DNA of 64,000 nt from JAGVSR01 sp963786675. Its GTDB lineage: Bacteria; Pseudomonadota; Alphaproteobacteria; Rhizobiales; Hyphomicrobiaceae. Shown here one piece after another: positions 1 through 9,064 of the stretch. Under the pieces are notes generated by a model. It searched no databases. It was given only the letters and a program-made list of their open reading frames with translations, and was not told the DNA's origin. Both the position numbers and the translations under genes were made by a program. The DNA is taken from the NCBI GenBank assembly GCA_963786675.1, contig CAWAZY010000006.1:158972-222971 (forward strand), read 5' to 3'. Every line of letters starts with the position of its first letter. Position 1 is the stretch's first letter.

Positions 1-863
1 TCCGCCACGGCCTGGAGCAGCTCGCGCATATTCTCACGATGACCTGCCGGATCGCGTTTCACTGCTTCCCCCCAGAAGACACCGATGGCCGAGACGCCCT
101 TCACCAACAGGAGGTTCAGCGGCAATTTCGGAATTTCGCCGGAGGCAAAGCCCACGACCAGAAAGCGGCCCTGCCATTTGAGCGCCCGGAGTGCTGATTC
201 CGCCGCGGGTCCACCGACGCAGTCGTAGACCACATCGACGCCCGCGCCGCCGGTCGCCTCGCGCAAGGCCTGCTTCAGATCGCCCGCCATGTAGTCGACA
301 GCCACGTCGGCCCCATGGTCGCGACAAATCGCAAGTTTTTCCGCCGTCGAAGCGACCGCGATAACGCGTGCCCCCAGCATTTTGGCGATCTCAATGGCGG
401 CAAGGCCCGCCCCACCGGCCGCACCCAGAACGGCTACGGTTTCGCCGGATTGAAGCCCGGCGCGGTCCTTCAAGCCGTGGATGGCCGTTCCATAGGTGAT
501 CGAGATTCCCGCAGCGTGTGCGTCGCTCACCCCCGCCGGGATCGGCGCGACCGCGCCAGCCGGCACCGCGACGCATTCGCGCGCACCGCCCCAGCCCAGG
601 TAAGCCGCCACGCGATCGCCCACGGCAAGGCCCGCGACACCTGGGCCCACGGCCCGCACCACACCGGCAATTTCGCCGCCCGGAGAAAACGGCAATTCGG
701 GTTTGTGCTGGTACTTGCCGCGCGTTATCAGCGTATCGAAAAAATTGAGCGCCACCGCGCGTACATCCACGAGCACATCGCCCGGCCCGGCAGCCGGCTC
801 GGCGATGGTCTCGATCTCGACGCCATCCGGCCCATCGAGGCGCTTGCACAGGGCGGCTCGCAT
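1..863 (-). CDS. NADPH:quinone oxidoreductase family protein, 3' end beyond window
   Basis: Open frame running from ATG at 863 off the left edge (about 287 residues visible). It reads as a zinc-independent medium-chain dehydrogenase of the quinone oxidoreductase (QOR) class: GroES-like N-terminal half (residues about 25-110, PGGEIAGVV) and a Rossmann half with the NADPH loop GAAGGAGLAAIE near residue 150. The cysteine and histidine zinc ligands of true alcohol dehydrogenases are absent from the expected places. Likely cytosolic NADPH-dependent reduction of quinones or enones; the substrate cannot be told. It is divergent from the methyltransferase at 974, with 110 bp between. The family is secure, the specific function is not. 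Confidence 0.85.
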   Translation of the reverse strand, partial: MRAALCKRLDGPDGVEIETIAEPAAGPGDVLVDVRAVALNFFDTLITRGKYQHKPELPFSPGGEIAGVVRAVGPGVAGLAVGDRVAAYLGWGGARECVAVPAGAVAPIPAGVSDAHAAGISITYGTAIHGLKDRAGLQSGETVAVLGAAGGAGLAAIEIAKMLGARVIAVASTAEKLAICRDHGADVAVDYMAGDLKQALREATGGAGVDVVYDCVGGPAAESALRALKWQGRFLVVGFASGEIPKLPLNLLLVKGVSAIGVFWGEAVKRDPAGHRENMRELLQAVA

Positions 864-973
864 GTGAATTCTCCCAAATCCTCGCCGGGATCCCATCGCC
901 GTCCCGCCGCCCTCAGGTGGATTGTTTTCCCGCCGCTGACAAGAGGCGGCTCTGAAGAGGCCTCGCACGCACC

Positions 974-1555
974 ATGTCCGACGACAGCACCGCCCACGCC
1001 CCACCACTGCCCAACTGGCCGCCACGCGCGCGAGGTTATTTCGCCATCGGCGCGGAGCGCATGTCGAAGTCGCTGAACCTGGGCAACCTGATGCGATCGG
1101 GCCACGCCTTCGGCGCGAGCTTCACTTTCACCATCGGCGCGACGTACAAGGCCCTGGAAGCCCATGCGGACACATCCAAAAGCCAAGTGCACCTGCCCCA
1201 CTACAACTGGCAGAGCCTCGACGAGATGCGACTGCCCCAGGGCGCCAAGCTGGTCGGCATCGAACTGATCGACGGCGCCATCGACCTGCCGAGCTTCCGC
1301 CATCCGCTGCGCGCCGCGTATGTCCTGGGTCCGGAGCGCGGCTCATTGTCCGAGCCCTTGCTGGCGCGGTGTGACTACGTGGTCAAGATCCCGACATCCT
1401 TTTGCGTGAACGTCGCAATGGCGGGCGCGATCGTCATGTACGACCGCGTCAAAAGTCTTGCGCGGTTTGCCGAGCGGCCCGTTACGGAAGGTGGACCAGG
1501 AACCTTGCTGGAACGGACGGCACATGCGCCGCTTGGACACAAAAGCAAGTCATGA
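974..1555 (+). CDS. SpoU/TrmH-family RNA 2'-O-ribose methyltransferase
   Basis: 193 residues. It shows the three SPOUT signature blocks in order: motif 1 NLGNLMRSGHAFGA (residues about 36-49), motif 2 VLGPERGSL (about 117-125) and motif 3 with IPTSFCVNVAMAGAIVMYDR (about 139-158), which together form the trefoil-knot S-adenosylmethionine site. Family members methylate ribose 2'-OH in tRNA or rRNA. The single-domain size is like TrmL, but the motif 3 asparagine/serine pattern is not typical enough to assign a target base. Start ATG 974 follows a short leader; the last residues are basic (GHKSKS). Confidence 0.85.
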   Translation: MSDDSTAHAPPLPNWPPRARGYFAIGAERMSKSLNLGNLMRSGHAFGASFTFTIGATYKALEAHADTSKSQVHLPHYNWQSLDEMRLPQGAKLVGIELIDGAIDLPSFRHPLRAAYVLGPERGSLSEPLLARCDYVVKIPTSFCVNVAMAGAIVMYDRVKSLARFAERPVTEGGPGTLLERTAHAPLGHKSKS

Positions 1556-1649
1556 CTTGCCGCTTGTGTTGCGCTTATAACGGTGGCACATCTCAGCGCC
1601 GCGGCGCAAGTCGAACCAATTCAAATGGCATTGCACGGGTGACGAAATC

Positions 1650-2189
1650 ATGTTGGAGACGCGCTTCAAGCCGCAGACACGCCGCCAGCACCGGGCAACC
1701 GCGCTGGCCCTGATCGCAACGGCGTTCCTGCCCGTGGCCGCATGGGCTGAAGGCGCGAATGTCGCCGGTACTTTCGGGGACTGGAGCCTCTACACCAACG
1801 ACGCGGGTGCCGCGCGCATATGTTTCGTCGCCGCCGCGCCCGTTGAGAAGAAGCCCGCCAATGCCAATCGCGCGACCATGCTGTTTTACATTTCGGCCTG
1901 GCCCAAGGACGGCGTGCGCTCGGAAGTCAGCGTCAAGCTCGGCTACCCGATCAAATCAGGCTCGACCGTCGGGGTCGCCGTGGATAGCGAAAAGTTCGAT
2001 CTCTTTCCCAAAGACGAACGCGCCTACGTCGCCGATGCGACGCAAGAGCTGAAGCTCATTGAAGCCTTGAAGAAGGGCACCAAGGCCACGGTTTCAGCAA
2101 CGTCCGAGCGCGGCACAATCACCACGGACACGTATTCCCTGACCGGCCTGACGATGGCCCTGCAGAAGTTGACGGAAACGTGCCCCTGA
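1650..2189 (+). CDS. Invasion-associated locus B (IalB)-like secreted protein
   Basis: 179 residues with an N-terminal signal peptide: basic start (RFKPQTRRQHR), hydrophobic ALALIATAFLPVAA and likely cleavage after AWA near residue 34. The mature part (FGDWSLYTND, ICFVAAAPVEKKP, FYISAWPKDGVRSEVSVKLGYP, and a C-terminal Cys-Pro) fits the IalB family common in alphaproteobacteria: small periplasmic or envelope beta-rich proteins, usually of unknown role despite the name. It lies convergent to the Smr gene, with only 9 bp between stops. The family call is by recognition of the overall pattern. Confidence 0.8.
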   Translation: MLETRFKPQTRRQHRATALALIATAFLPVAAWAEGANVAGTFGDWSLYTNDAGAARICFVAAAPVEKKPANANRATMLFYISAWPKDGVRSEVSVKLGYPIKSGSTVGVAVDSEKFDLFPKDERAYVADATQELKLIEALKKGTKATVSATSERGTITTDTYSLTGLTMALQKLTETCP

Positions 2190-2198
2190 TTGGCGCGC

Positions 2199-2864
2199 CT
2201 AATCGTGCCCCGTGCGCTGGCGCCGCAGATGCACATAAAGCGCGCCGGACCCACCATGCTCGGGTGCCGCCTCGGTGAAACTCACGATCAATCCACGGAC
2301 GTCCGGTTCGGCCAGCCACATCGGCACATTGCGCTTCAAGACGCCGCGCTGAGGACCATCCATGCTCCAATGCCGGTCGTCATCATAGGCCCGCGATGAC
2401 GCCGCGCCCTTGCCCGTGATTACCAGGACCCAACGCTTGCCCTTGGCCGCCGATGCCATGATGAACCGCAACAATGCCGTGTGCGCTTCGCTCTGCCGCA
2501 TGCCGTGCAGATCGATCCGGCCTTCGATATCCACATGACCGCGCCGAAGTTTGCGGGCGGCACGGGGGTCGAAGGCGTTCAGGTCGGGCGCGGCTTTTTT
2601 GGCTGGACGGGGCGCGGCCATCTTTGCCGGCGGGTGGGCCGGCGCATGGGGTTCGCGGCGTGACGGCTTGGCGGACGCGTCCGCAGGACTGGACGGTTCC
2701 GCCGTGCGCTGTGCGGTGGAGCTCTCGGATTCATCCGCCGGATGCACCCGCGCCTTGCCCCGCTTCAACGGCTCCAGGGTGCGCGCGGTATGCTGCCAGA
2801 GCTCATGATCGTCCGCACTCAGGCCGCGCCCTTTTCCGCCGGGAGGTCCAACCTTCCGGCTCAT
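2199..2864 (-). CDS. Smr-domain protein (MutS2 C-terminal type nuclease domain)
   Basis: 221 residues. Residues about 1-100 are a charged, Pro/Ala/Lys-rich low-complexity linker. The C-terminal part is an Smr domain: IDLHGMRQSEAH (the DLHG signature), VLVITGKG and a C-terminal GSGALYVHLRR. Stand-alone Smr proteins have nicking or RNA endonuclease activity in studied relatives; the substrate here is unknown. Its ATG overlaps the stop of mltA by 4 bases (2861-2864), so it is translated with mltA in one minus-strand unit timA-mltA-smr, an arrangement often seen in alphaproteobacteria. Confidence 0.9.
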   Translation of the reverse strand: MSRKVGPPGGKGRGLSADDHELWQHTARTLEPLKRGKARVHPADESESSTAQRTAEPSSPADASAKPSRREPHAPAHPPAKMAAPRPAKKAAPDLNAFDPRAARKLRRGHVDIEGRIDLHGMRQSEAHTALLRFIMASAAKGKRWVLVITGKGAASSRAYDDDRHWSMDGPQRGVLKRNVPMWLAEPDVRGLIVSFTEAAPEHGGSGALYVHLRRQRTGHD

Positions 2865-3964
2865 GGCGGCGTGACCGGCAGCAGCACAATGTAGCGGCCG
2901 GGATGCTTGGTGATGCCGGCCAGCGCGCCGGCCGCATCGCCCGATCCGAAATAGATGTCGCCGCGCTCCGGTCCGCGAATCGCCGAACCCACGTCCTGCG
3001 CGATCATCAGCCGATGAAATCCGCCCGGGTCACCCGCGTGAGTCAGCGTGGGCGATGAAACGTAGATCGGTGTTCCCAGATCGTGCCAGCGGGTGTCAAC
3101 CGCCAGGCTGCGTCCTGAGGTCAGCGGAATTTCCATGGCACCGAGCGCCGATTTACCTTCCAGCGTGCGAAAGAAAACATACGACCGGTTCTGATGCATG
3201 GCGGCGCGGCCGCGTTCGGGATTGGCGCGCAGCCAGACCTTCAAGGCATCGAGCGACATCTGATCGGCCGGAAATAGACCCGCGTCGATCAGGTAACGCC
3301 CCACCGACGTGTAGGGGTGCCCATTCTTGCCATCGTACGTGATGCGCAGTTCGGTTCCGTCCGCGAAGGCAATAACGCCCGAGCCCTGCACGTGCAGAAA
3401 AAAAGCGTCGACCGCATCTTCAAGCCAAACCAATTCCAGGCCGCGGCCCGCGAGTGCGCCCGCTTCGATCTCCGCCCGCGTCGCATACGGTTCGTGCCCG
3501 CCGCTCGTCGCGCGGGCGTGCGTCAAGCCTTCGGCCTTGGCGCCCCGTTCGGATTCGGCGACGAGATTGATGAGATCATCCGGCCGCCGCAGGATGGGAA
3601 TGCCGAAGCGGTCAGAGCGCGTTCGCGCGCCGGGAATGACGGGCTCGTAGTACCCGGTCAGAAGTCCTTCGCCAGCCGCATGGACGACGCGATGCGGCCG
3701 GAACGCCTGTTCGAAAAACGCCCGCGCGGCGGCCTGCGTAATGACCGATGCCTCCAGGCGGAGTGCATCGTGCGCAGCGTGCAGGAGCGCTGGCGGCGTC
3801 GTGGGCTTGTCGCCCGTCGCAGCGCGCTCGACGAGACGCCGTGCGGCCACCTGGAATGTCGCGAATGCGGCCAGCGCGTCATCGGCTTTCCAACCGGGAA
3901 GAGCGTCGAAGCCCACCGGTTCGAAGCGCACATCGTCGGCGGACATTTCGGCGCTCACGGTCAT
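2861..3964 (-). CDS. mltA: Membrane-bound lytic murein transglycosylase A (MltA)
   Basis: 367 residues. It cleaves the MurNAc-GlcNAc glycosidic bond of peptidoglycan, forming 1,6-anhydro ends. Seen: GYYEPVIPGAR (residues about 104-114), VQGSGVIAFADG, YDGKNGHPYTSVGRYL, and the 3D-domain end with DVGSAIRGPERGDIYFGSGDAAG, which carries the catalytic-type aspartates. An in-frame TGA lies two codons before ATG 3964, so this is the earliest possible start, and no signal peptide or lipobox is visible although the enzyme acts outside the cytoplasm. It follows timA by 37 bp and overlaps smr. Confidence 0.9.
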   Translation of the reverse strand: MTVSAEMSADDVRFEPVGFDALPGWKADDALAAFATFQVAARRLVERAATGDKPTTPPALLHAAHDALRLEASVITQAAARAFFEQAFRPHRVVHAAGEGLLTGYYEPVIPGARTRSDRFGIPILRRPDDLINLVAESERGAKAEGLTHARATSGGHEPYATRAEIEAGALAGRGLELVWLEDAVDAFFLHVQGSGVIAFADGTELRITYDGKNGHPYTSVGRYLIDAGLFPADQMSLDALKVWLRANPERGRAAMHQNRSYVFFRTLEGKSALGAMEIPLTSGRSLAVDTRWHDLGTPIYVSSPTLTHAGDPGGFHRLMIAQDVGSAIRGPERGDIYFGSGDAAGALAGITKHPGRYIVLLPVTPP

Positions 3965-4001
3965 GGCTCAAACTGCTGATTTGCGCCGTCTGGGGCTATG
4001 C

Positions 4002-4751
4002 CTAGTGAGCGTCCTGCGTCGCGATCAGCCGCCAGTTGGGATTGGAGCGGGCGCGGGCCGTCGAAATATCTCGGCTGAACGTCCAAATGTCCGTCACGTC
4101 CGAAATCCGCGTCGGATCGCCAGAAACGATTGTGCCTGCCTTGTCCCGCGTCGCGGTGATCAACTGGCTGACGAAGCGCATGGTGATGGACGCGACACCG
4201 CTCTTAACTTCGGCTTCCAGGATATCGGCCTTGTTGATGCCGACGAAATTCTGCTCGACCCGTTCGCCGCGGCCTTCACGCTCGCTGATCGACGCGGCGA
4301 AGCCTTCCAGTACATCGCGGCTCAACAAATCGCGCAGCATCTTACGGTTGCCTTCGGCAAACGCCGTGACGATGATTTCGTAGGCTTCCCGGGCTCCTGT
4401 GACGAAGCTTTCCGGATCAAATTCGGGATCGAGTTTCTGAATTTCCAGCAGTCCATTAGCGATGTCTTCGTCGCCCTTGGCGAACGCACGGACTTTGCTT
4501 TCGGTTTCGGCGGCCTGCGCGGCCGCAGTCGGCGCATCCATGGCCGGTTCGTCGCGGTCGCGGCGCGGGAGTGAGACGACCTTGTCGGAGGAGGCGCCGG
4601 CGGCATTGCGCGCTTCGGCCTCGCGGCTGCGCCGTTCGAGCCGCGCGTCGTCCTCGTCGGTGCGCCGGCCAAGCACGCTGCGCAATTTCAGCACAGCGAT
4701 GACCGCCACCACCATCGACAGGAGCGTAAAAAGATCGATCTGGCCTTCCAT
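4002..4751 (-). CDS. Tim44/TimA-domain inner membrane protein
   Basis: 249 residues from ATG 4751 (MEGQIDLFTLLSMVV). A single N-terminal membrane helix (residues about 5-22) is followed by a charged linker (about 25-95) and a Tim44-like domain (about 100-249; FAKGDEDIANGLLEI, FVTGAREAYEIIVTAFAEGNRKMLRDLL, ending WTFSRDISTARARSNPNWRLIAT). Bacterial TimA is the presumed ancestor of mitochondrial Tim44 and is thought to act at the inner membrane; its exact role is unclear. A longer frame begins 16 codons upstream, but those residues look unlike the family. It is divergent from fxsA. Confidence 0.88.
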   Translation of the reverse strand: MEGQIDLFTLLSMVVAVIAVLKLRSVLGRRTDEDDARLERRSREAEARNAAGASSDKVVSLPRRDRDEPAMDAPTAAAQAAETESKVRAFAKGDEDIANGLLEIQKLDPEFDPESFVTGAREAYEIIVTAFAEGNRKMLRDLLSRDVLEGFAASISEREGRGERVEQNFVGINKADILEAEVKSGVASITMRFVSQLITATRDKAGTIVSGDPTRISDVTDIWTFSRDISTARARSNPNWRLIATQDAH

Positions 4752-4999
4752 CGGCAGTTTTCCGATTCTGGAGCAAGTAAAGGGGGGCGTACCGGTCATG
4801 TAGGGACTGATTGCCGGGAATCACAGACCTTTATGTCTGGATTGGCAATCTGGACCACCCCGGAGTGCGCCGCACCCGCATTCTCGTTTGATGTTGCAGG
4901 CAACCTTAGGCCACAATAGGGGTCAAGCCAACCGTATCCATCGGCCCGGGCGCCTTCCATGCGCCCCGGGATCGGGGGTGCCGGAGCCTGGAACCCCCA
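4752..4999. other. Divergent intergenic region timA/fxsA
   Basis: 248 bp between divergent starts. It probably holds both promoters. Just upstream of fxsA a GC-rich imperfect hairpin is visible (CCCGGGCGC at about 4947 with GCGCCCCGGG about 7 bp later). I see no RNA gene or recognisable operator. Confidence 0.4.
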
Positions 5000-5557
5000 A
5001 TGCGACTTGCCCTCATCCTGGTCTTTATCGCCGTTCCCCTGCTGGAACTTGCGATTCTGATCAAAGTCGGAAGTGCCATCGGGTTCTGGCCCACCTTCGC
5101 CATCGTCGTTGGAACCGCCCTGATCGGAACAACCCTGCTCCGCCAACAGGGCTTTCGGGTCCTTCAGCAGCTCTCTGACGAACTGGCGGCAGGCCGTCCG
5201 CCGCTGGCCCCCCTCGCCGACGGGGCCATGCTCCTGGTCGCCGGCGCCTTCCTGCTCACCCCGGGGCTGATCACCGATACCCTAGGCTTCCTGTTGCTTA
5301 TTCCTCCCGTCCGGGCCCTCGTGCGCGCGGCACTGGCGCGCAAACTTGCCCAGTCGCCCGGTATCTTCGTCGACATCGTGACGGGAAGTTCCGGCCGGGC
5401 CGCAGGGCAAGACGACCGCGGTCCGGACGAACGCGGGCCACAGCGCCGCTCACCCTTCGACAGCGGACCGCCGGGTCGCGGGGGACCCAGCGACGGTCCC
5501 GTCATCGAGGGCGAGTTCGAACGCCTGGATGAGAAATCCCGGCCACCCCGGCGCTAG
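5000..5557 (+). CDS. fxsA: FxsA family membrane protein
   Basis: 185 residues. The first 130 are hydrophobic with the FxsA pattern: LALILVFIAVPLLELAILIKVG (helix 1), FAIVVGTALIGTTLLRQQG (helix 2), and the long hydrophobic stretch LLVAGAFLLTPGLITDTLGF LLLIPPVR. The C-terminal about 55 residues are a polar, Arg/Gly/Pro-rich cytoplasmic tail. FxsA is an inner membrane protein known from suppression of F-plasmid exclusion of phage T7; its normal role is unknown. It lies upstream of secB with 140 bp between. Confidence 0.9.
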   Translation: MRLALILVFIAVPLLELAILIKVGSAIGFWPTFAIVVGTALIGTTLLRQQGFRVLQQLSDELAAGRPPLAPLADGAMLLVAGAFLLTPGLITDTLGFLLLIPPVRALVRAALARKLAQSPGIFVDIVTGSSGRAAGQDDRGPDERGPQRRSPFDSGPPGRGGPSDGPVIEGEFERLDEKSRPPRR

Positions 5558-5697
5558 TCCTGCGGCCCTGCATCGCGAGGCATCAATTGCAGCGGTGGCG
5601 GTCGCATGTTAGCGCTGCCGCGATCGCTACGGCCGGGGCTTCCATCCAAGGGGTCCGCCCGTCGCCAATCCCATAGTCACCAACATGAAAGACGGCC

Positions 5698-6192
5698 ATG
5701 GCAGACGAAGACAACGCGGGCAAATCTGGGGGCGCTGCCGAGAGCGAGACGCCTGGAATGCAGATCCAGGTCATTGGCCAGTACATCAAGGATCTCTCGT
5801 TCGAAAATCCCAGCATCGGCAAACTCCAGATCAAGCAGGGTGAGAACCCCAGCGTCGAATTGGAAGTGAATGTCGATGCGCAGCGCATGACGGGCGACGT
5901 CTACGAGAGCGCCATTCTGTTCACGGCGACGACGAGCCACTCCGGCGGAAAGATCTATGTGCTGGAACTCGTCTATGCGGGTCTGTTCCGGCTGCAGAAC
6001 GTGCCGCCGCAGGCACTGGAGCCCTTCATGCTGATCAATTGCCCGACGCTGCTGTTCCCGTTCCTGCGCCGCATCGTGGCCGACATCACCCGTGAGGGCG
6101 GCTTCCCGCCGCTGTGGCTCGACCCCGTGGACTTCGGCGCGCTTTTCATGCGCCGCCAGCAGGAATTGGCGAAGACCGCCGAGAAGCAATAG
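5698..6192 (+). CDS. secB: Protein-export chaperone SecB
   Basis: 164 residues. It holds precursor proteins unfolded and delivers them to SecA. Seen: IQVIGQYIKDLSFENPS near residue 22, the conserved VELEVNVDAQ, YVLELVYAGLFRLQNVP, the CPTLLFPFLRRIVADITREGGFPPL block (about 121-145) and the helix LDPVDFGALFMRRQ. It works as a tetramer. The protein length is usual for alphaproteobacterial SecB. It is convergent with dnaQ (25 bp between stops). Confidence 0.97.
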   Translation: MADEDNAGKSGGAAESETPGMQIQVIGQYIKDLSFENPSIGKLQIKQGENPSVELEVNVDAQRMTGDVYESAILFTATTSHSGGKIYVLELVYAGLFRLQNVPPQALEPFMLINCPTLLFPFLRRIVADITREGGFPPLWLDPVDFGALFMRRQQELAKTAEKQ

Positions 6193-6217
6193 CGCGCCAC
6201 ATTCTCCGGGCGGGCCC

Positions 6218-6949
6218 TCAGCCTTGATCGCCGCCGCCCGGGCGGGCCGCGAAATAGCGCCGCCAAAGCGCTTGCGGCCCAAGCTGCTCGGCAAACACCC
6301 GATGGGCTTCGGCCTGCGCCGGCGTGACACGCGGGGGCAACGGTGTGGGACGCGGTGCCGCCTGATGCGCTTGTCCGCGCGTTCGGGACGCGCGGCCGGC
6401 CTGCGCGCCACTTTGCGCCAAACTGAGTGTGGCCTGCCGTTCGCCGAGCAATTCGACGTACACATCCGCGAGCAGCAACGAGTCCATCAGCGCGCCGTGC
6501 TTGGTGCGCTGCGAATTGTCGACCGCATAGCGTTTGCAGAGCGCGTCAAGACTGTTCGGACCGGCTGGATGCTTGCGGCGCGCGAGGGCCAGCGTATCGA
6601 CGACACGGCTCATGGCCAGTGCACCGCGGCCCAACCGCGCCAGCTCCGCATTCAAAAAGCCGATATCGAAGGCCGCGTTGTGGATCACCAGAATGTCGTC
6701 GCCGATAAACTCGAGAAACTGATCGGCCACGTGGGCAAAGAGCGGCTTGTCCTTCAAGAACTCCGTCGAAATGCCATGCACCGCCTGCGCATCGGCGGGC
6801 ACGTCCCGCTCGGGATTGACGAACTGATGGAATTCACGGCCCGTCGGAATGCGATTGTAGAGCTCGATGCAGCCGATCTCGATCAGGCGGTCACCCTTGC
6901 CGGGATCGAAGCCGGTCGTTTCCGTATCGAGCACGATTTCGCGGATCAT
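6218..6949 (-). CDS. dnaQ: DNA polymerase III epsilon subunit (3'-5' proofreading exonuclease)
   Basis: 243 residues. The start is ATG 6949, eight bases after AAGGA; a TTG seven codons upstream has no such site. DEDDh exonuclease motifs: ExoI VLDTETTGFD (D8, E10), ExoII with VIHNAAFDIGFLNAEL (about 95-110) and ExoIII HGALMDSLLLADVYVEL (about 155-171). The C-terminal about 60 residues are the flexible segment that binds the alpha subunit. It is in the minus-strand origin-flanking cluster, after coaE by 43 bp. Confidence 0.96.
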   Translation of the reverse strand: MIREIVLDTETTGFDPGKGDRLIEIGCIELYNRIPTGREFHQFVNPERDVPADAQAVHGISTEFLKDKPLFAHVADQFLEFIGDDILVIHNAAFDIGFLNAELARLGRGALAMSRVVDTLALARRKHPAGPNSLDALCKRYAVDNSQRTKHGALMDSLLLADVYVELLGERQATLSLAQSGAQAGRASRTRGQAHQAAPRPTPLPPRVTPAQAEAHRVFAEQLGPQALWRRYFAARPGGGDQG

Positions 6950-6992
6950 CGGGTCATCCTTGCTGTGCAACGGTCGCGCACGCCGTCATCCG

Positions 6993-7613
6993 TCACTGGG
7001 CCGGCCAATTACGTGTCAAAGCCTTGGGCTGCCATCCGGGCAACATTGCCAGGATCGCATCCAATTGGCGCCCGCAAGCCTCTGGCGTGCCGTTCGTATC
7101 CACAACGAAGTGCGCCCTGCGGCGCTTTTCGGCATCCGGCACCTGCCGCGCGCTGATCGCCCGCAGTTTGGCTTCGGTCATACCCGGACGCGCCAGAACG
7201 CGCGCCCGTTGAACGGCTTCGTCGGCACTCACCACGATGACGCAATCCACCGCCGCGTCCTGTCCGCCCTCGTAGAGCAGCGGGATATCCAGCACCGCAA
7301 CGGGTTCGCCGCGCGCCGCGCAAGTCCGCACGAACGCCACTTCCTCGCGACGCACGAGCGGATGCACGAGTGCCTCCAACCGCTGAAACCCGTCCGGTGC
7401 CTGGGCCAGCGCCGCGCTCAGCCGCTGACGGTCGACTCCCTCGGGGCCGGTCGTCCCTGGAAATGCCGCTTCAATTAACGGTGCTGCTTCGCCCGCGTAG
7501 AGGTGATGCACCGTCGCGTCGGCATCGAACACCGGAATGCCGCGCGCGCGCAAATGGGCGGCGGCGGTCGTCTTTCCCATGCCGATCGACCCCGTGAGAC
7601 CCACCAGCAGCAT
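6993..7613 (-). CDS. coaE: Dephospho-CoA kinase
   Basis: 206 residues. It phosphorylates the 3'-OH of dephospho-CoA, the last step of CoA synthesis. P-loop GLTGSIGMGKTTAA at residues about 5-18, VFDADATVHHLY (about 28-39) and the lid region VQRARVLARPGMTEAKLRAISARQVPDAEKRRRAHFVVDT, typical of CoaE. The stop of aroE and the ATG of coaE share one base (7613), so the two are coupled. Confidence 0.96.
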   Translation of the reverse strand: MLLVGLTGSIGMGKTTAAAHLRARGIPVFDADATVHHLYAGEAAPLIEAAFPGTTGPEGVDRQRLSAALAQAPDGFQRLEALVHPLVRREEVAFVRTCAARGEPVAVLDIPLLYEGGQDAAVDCVIVVSADEAVQRARVLARPGMTEAKLRAISARQVPDAEKRRRAHFVVDTNGTPEACGRQLDAILAMLPGWQPKALTRNWPAQ

Positions 7614-8447
7614 CAGCCCGTACCTTCAATATCGGCCCGGATGCGCGCGTAAAGTGCATCCGTCACCATGGGGCGGACACCGAACCATTTCTCAAATCCG
7701 GGGACGGCCTGATGCAATAGCATGCCAAGGCCGTCGACCGTGGTGAGACCGGCGGCGCGGGCACGCTTCAGGAACGGCGTCTCGAGCGGCACGTACACGA
7801 TGTCGCTCACCACCGTTGCTGGATCGCAGACCGTGAAATCGATGTCCGGATCGCCCTCACCTTTCATACCCAAGGTGGTCGTGTTGACAATCACCGAGGC
7901 TTGACGCGCGCCATGGTTGCGCTGCGCCCAGTCCAGGACTTTGACGCGCGGTCCAAAGTGCTGAGCCAGGGCTTCGGCGCGGCTCAAGGATCGATTGAAC
8001 AGACGTACTTCGGTCACGCCGGCCTGCAGGAAGCCATAGATGATGGCTCGCGCGGCGCCGCCGGCACCCAGGATCGCGACCGGCTTGTCACGGGTCCGCC
8101 ACCCAGGCGCCCGCACATCGAGATAGGTCATATAACCGTAGGCATCGGTATTCGTGGCGCACAGGCGATGATCCTCGATCCATAGGGTATTGGCAGCGCC
8201 GATTGACCGCGCGCAATCATCCGTTTCGCTGGCCAAAGCCAGGGCCGCCTCCTTGTGTGGAACGGTGACGTTGCAGCCGGCGAAGCCGCGCTCCTCCAGG
8301 TCACGTAAGAACGACGCGAGATCCTCAGGACGCACGGGCTCGCGCGTGTACGACGCCGTCGATGCCGTATTCGGACAGCCAATACCCATGAATGAGCGGC
8401 GAGCGCGAATGCGCAATCGGCCAGCCGATAACGCAAGCCTTCCTCAT
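7613..8447 (-). CDS. aroE: Shikimate dehydrogenase, frame broken by one extra base near 8351
   Basis: Reduces 3-dehydroshikimate with NADPH. The N-terminus lies in one frame (MRKACVIGWPIAHSRSPLIH, ATG 8447, the substrate-binding SRSPLIH motif) and the rest in the next frame from YTREPVRPEDL onward (NVTVPHKE, GAANTL, NTDAYGY, the dinucleotide loop ILGAGGAARAI, and NTTTLGMKGEGDP). Skipping one G at about 8351 joins them into a normal-length protein of about 277 residues. The start overlaps the maf stop (ATGA). Either an insertion error in the sequence or a recent mutation; every later motif is intact, which argues against an old pseudogene. Confidence 0.88.
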
Positions 8448-9064
8448 CCCGCGATCTCCTGACGCCGCCGCAGTTCCTTCAACAGAGGCACCAGCGGCAT
8501 GCCCAATATCGTGAAATGATCGCCTTCGATCTCGTCGAACAAGCGCACGCCGGCACCTTCGATTTGATACCCGCCAACGCATCCGATAACAGCGGGAGCC
8601 TGGGCCATGAGATACGTTTCCAGGTCCGCGTCCGACAGGTCATGCATGGTCAACCGGGCCGTCCGGATGGCATCCCAGACCACCTGACCATTTTCGGCGA
8701 GCGCCACCGCCGAGACGAGCGCATGTGTGGTGCCGCGCAAGCGCAGCAAGGTCTCTTTGACGTCATCGACCGTGGCAGGCTTGTCCAGGAGATCATCGCC
8801 CACGCACAGCACCTGATCCGAGCCGATGACCAGATCATCCGGACGGGCGCGGCTGACATCGGTCGCCTTGGCCCGGGCCAGCGCCAGTGCGATGGCATTC
8901 GGCGACGGCGCGGGCGTTTGGCTGCGCAGCGTCTCCCGCAGGCCGTCTTCGTCAATGGCGGCAGGCACGATATCGAATATGAGCCCGGCGGCACTCATCA
9001 TCTCCCGCCGCGCCGCGCTACCGGAGGCAAGAACCAGCCGCGAGCGGGCCTGTGAAACCGTCAT
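8444..9064 (-). CDS. maf: Maf family nucleoside triphosphate pyrophosphatase
   Basis: 206 residues. Maf proteins hydrolyse non-canonical or modified NTPs to monophosphates. Seen: N-terminal LVLASGSAARREMMSAAG (residues about 10-27), the conserved VIGSDQVLCVGDDLLDKPATVDD (about 80-102) and VGGYQIEGAG (about 160-169). It overlaps ppsR upstream (the ppsR stop runs into the maf ATG) and aroE downstream, so it sits inside a fully overlapping operon ppsR-maf-aroE-coaE. Confidence 0.94.
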   Translation of the reverse strand: MTVSQARSRLVLASGSAARREMMSAAGLIFDIVPAAIDEDGLRETLRSQTPAPSPNAIALALARAKATDVSRARPDDLVIGSDQVLCVGDDLLDKPATVDDVKETLLRLRGTTHALVSAVALAENGQVVWDAIRTARLTMHDLSDADLETYLMAQAPAVIGCVGGYQIEGAGVRLFDEIEGDHFTILGMPLVPLLKELRRRQEIAG

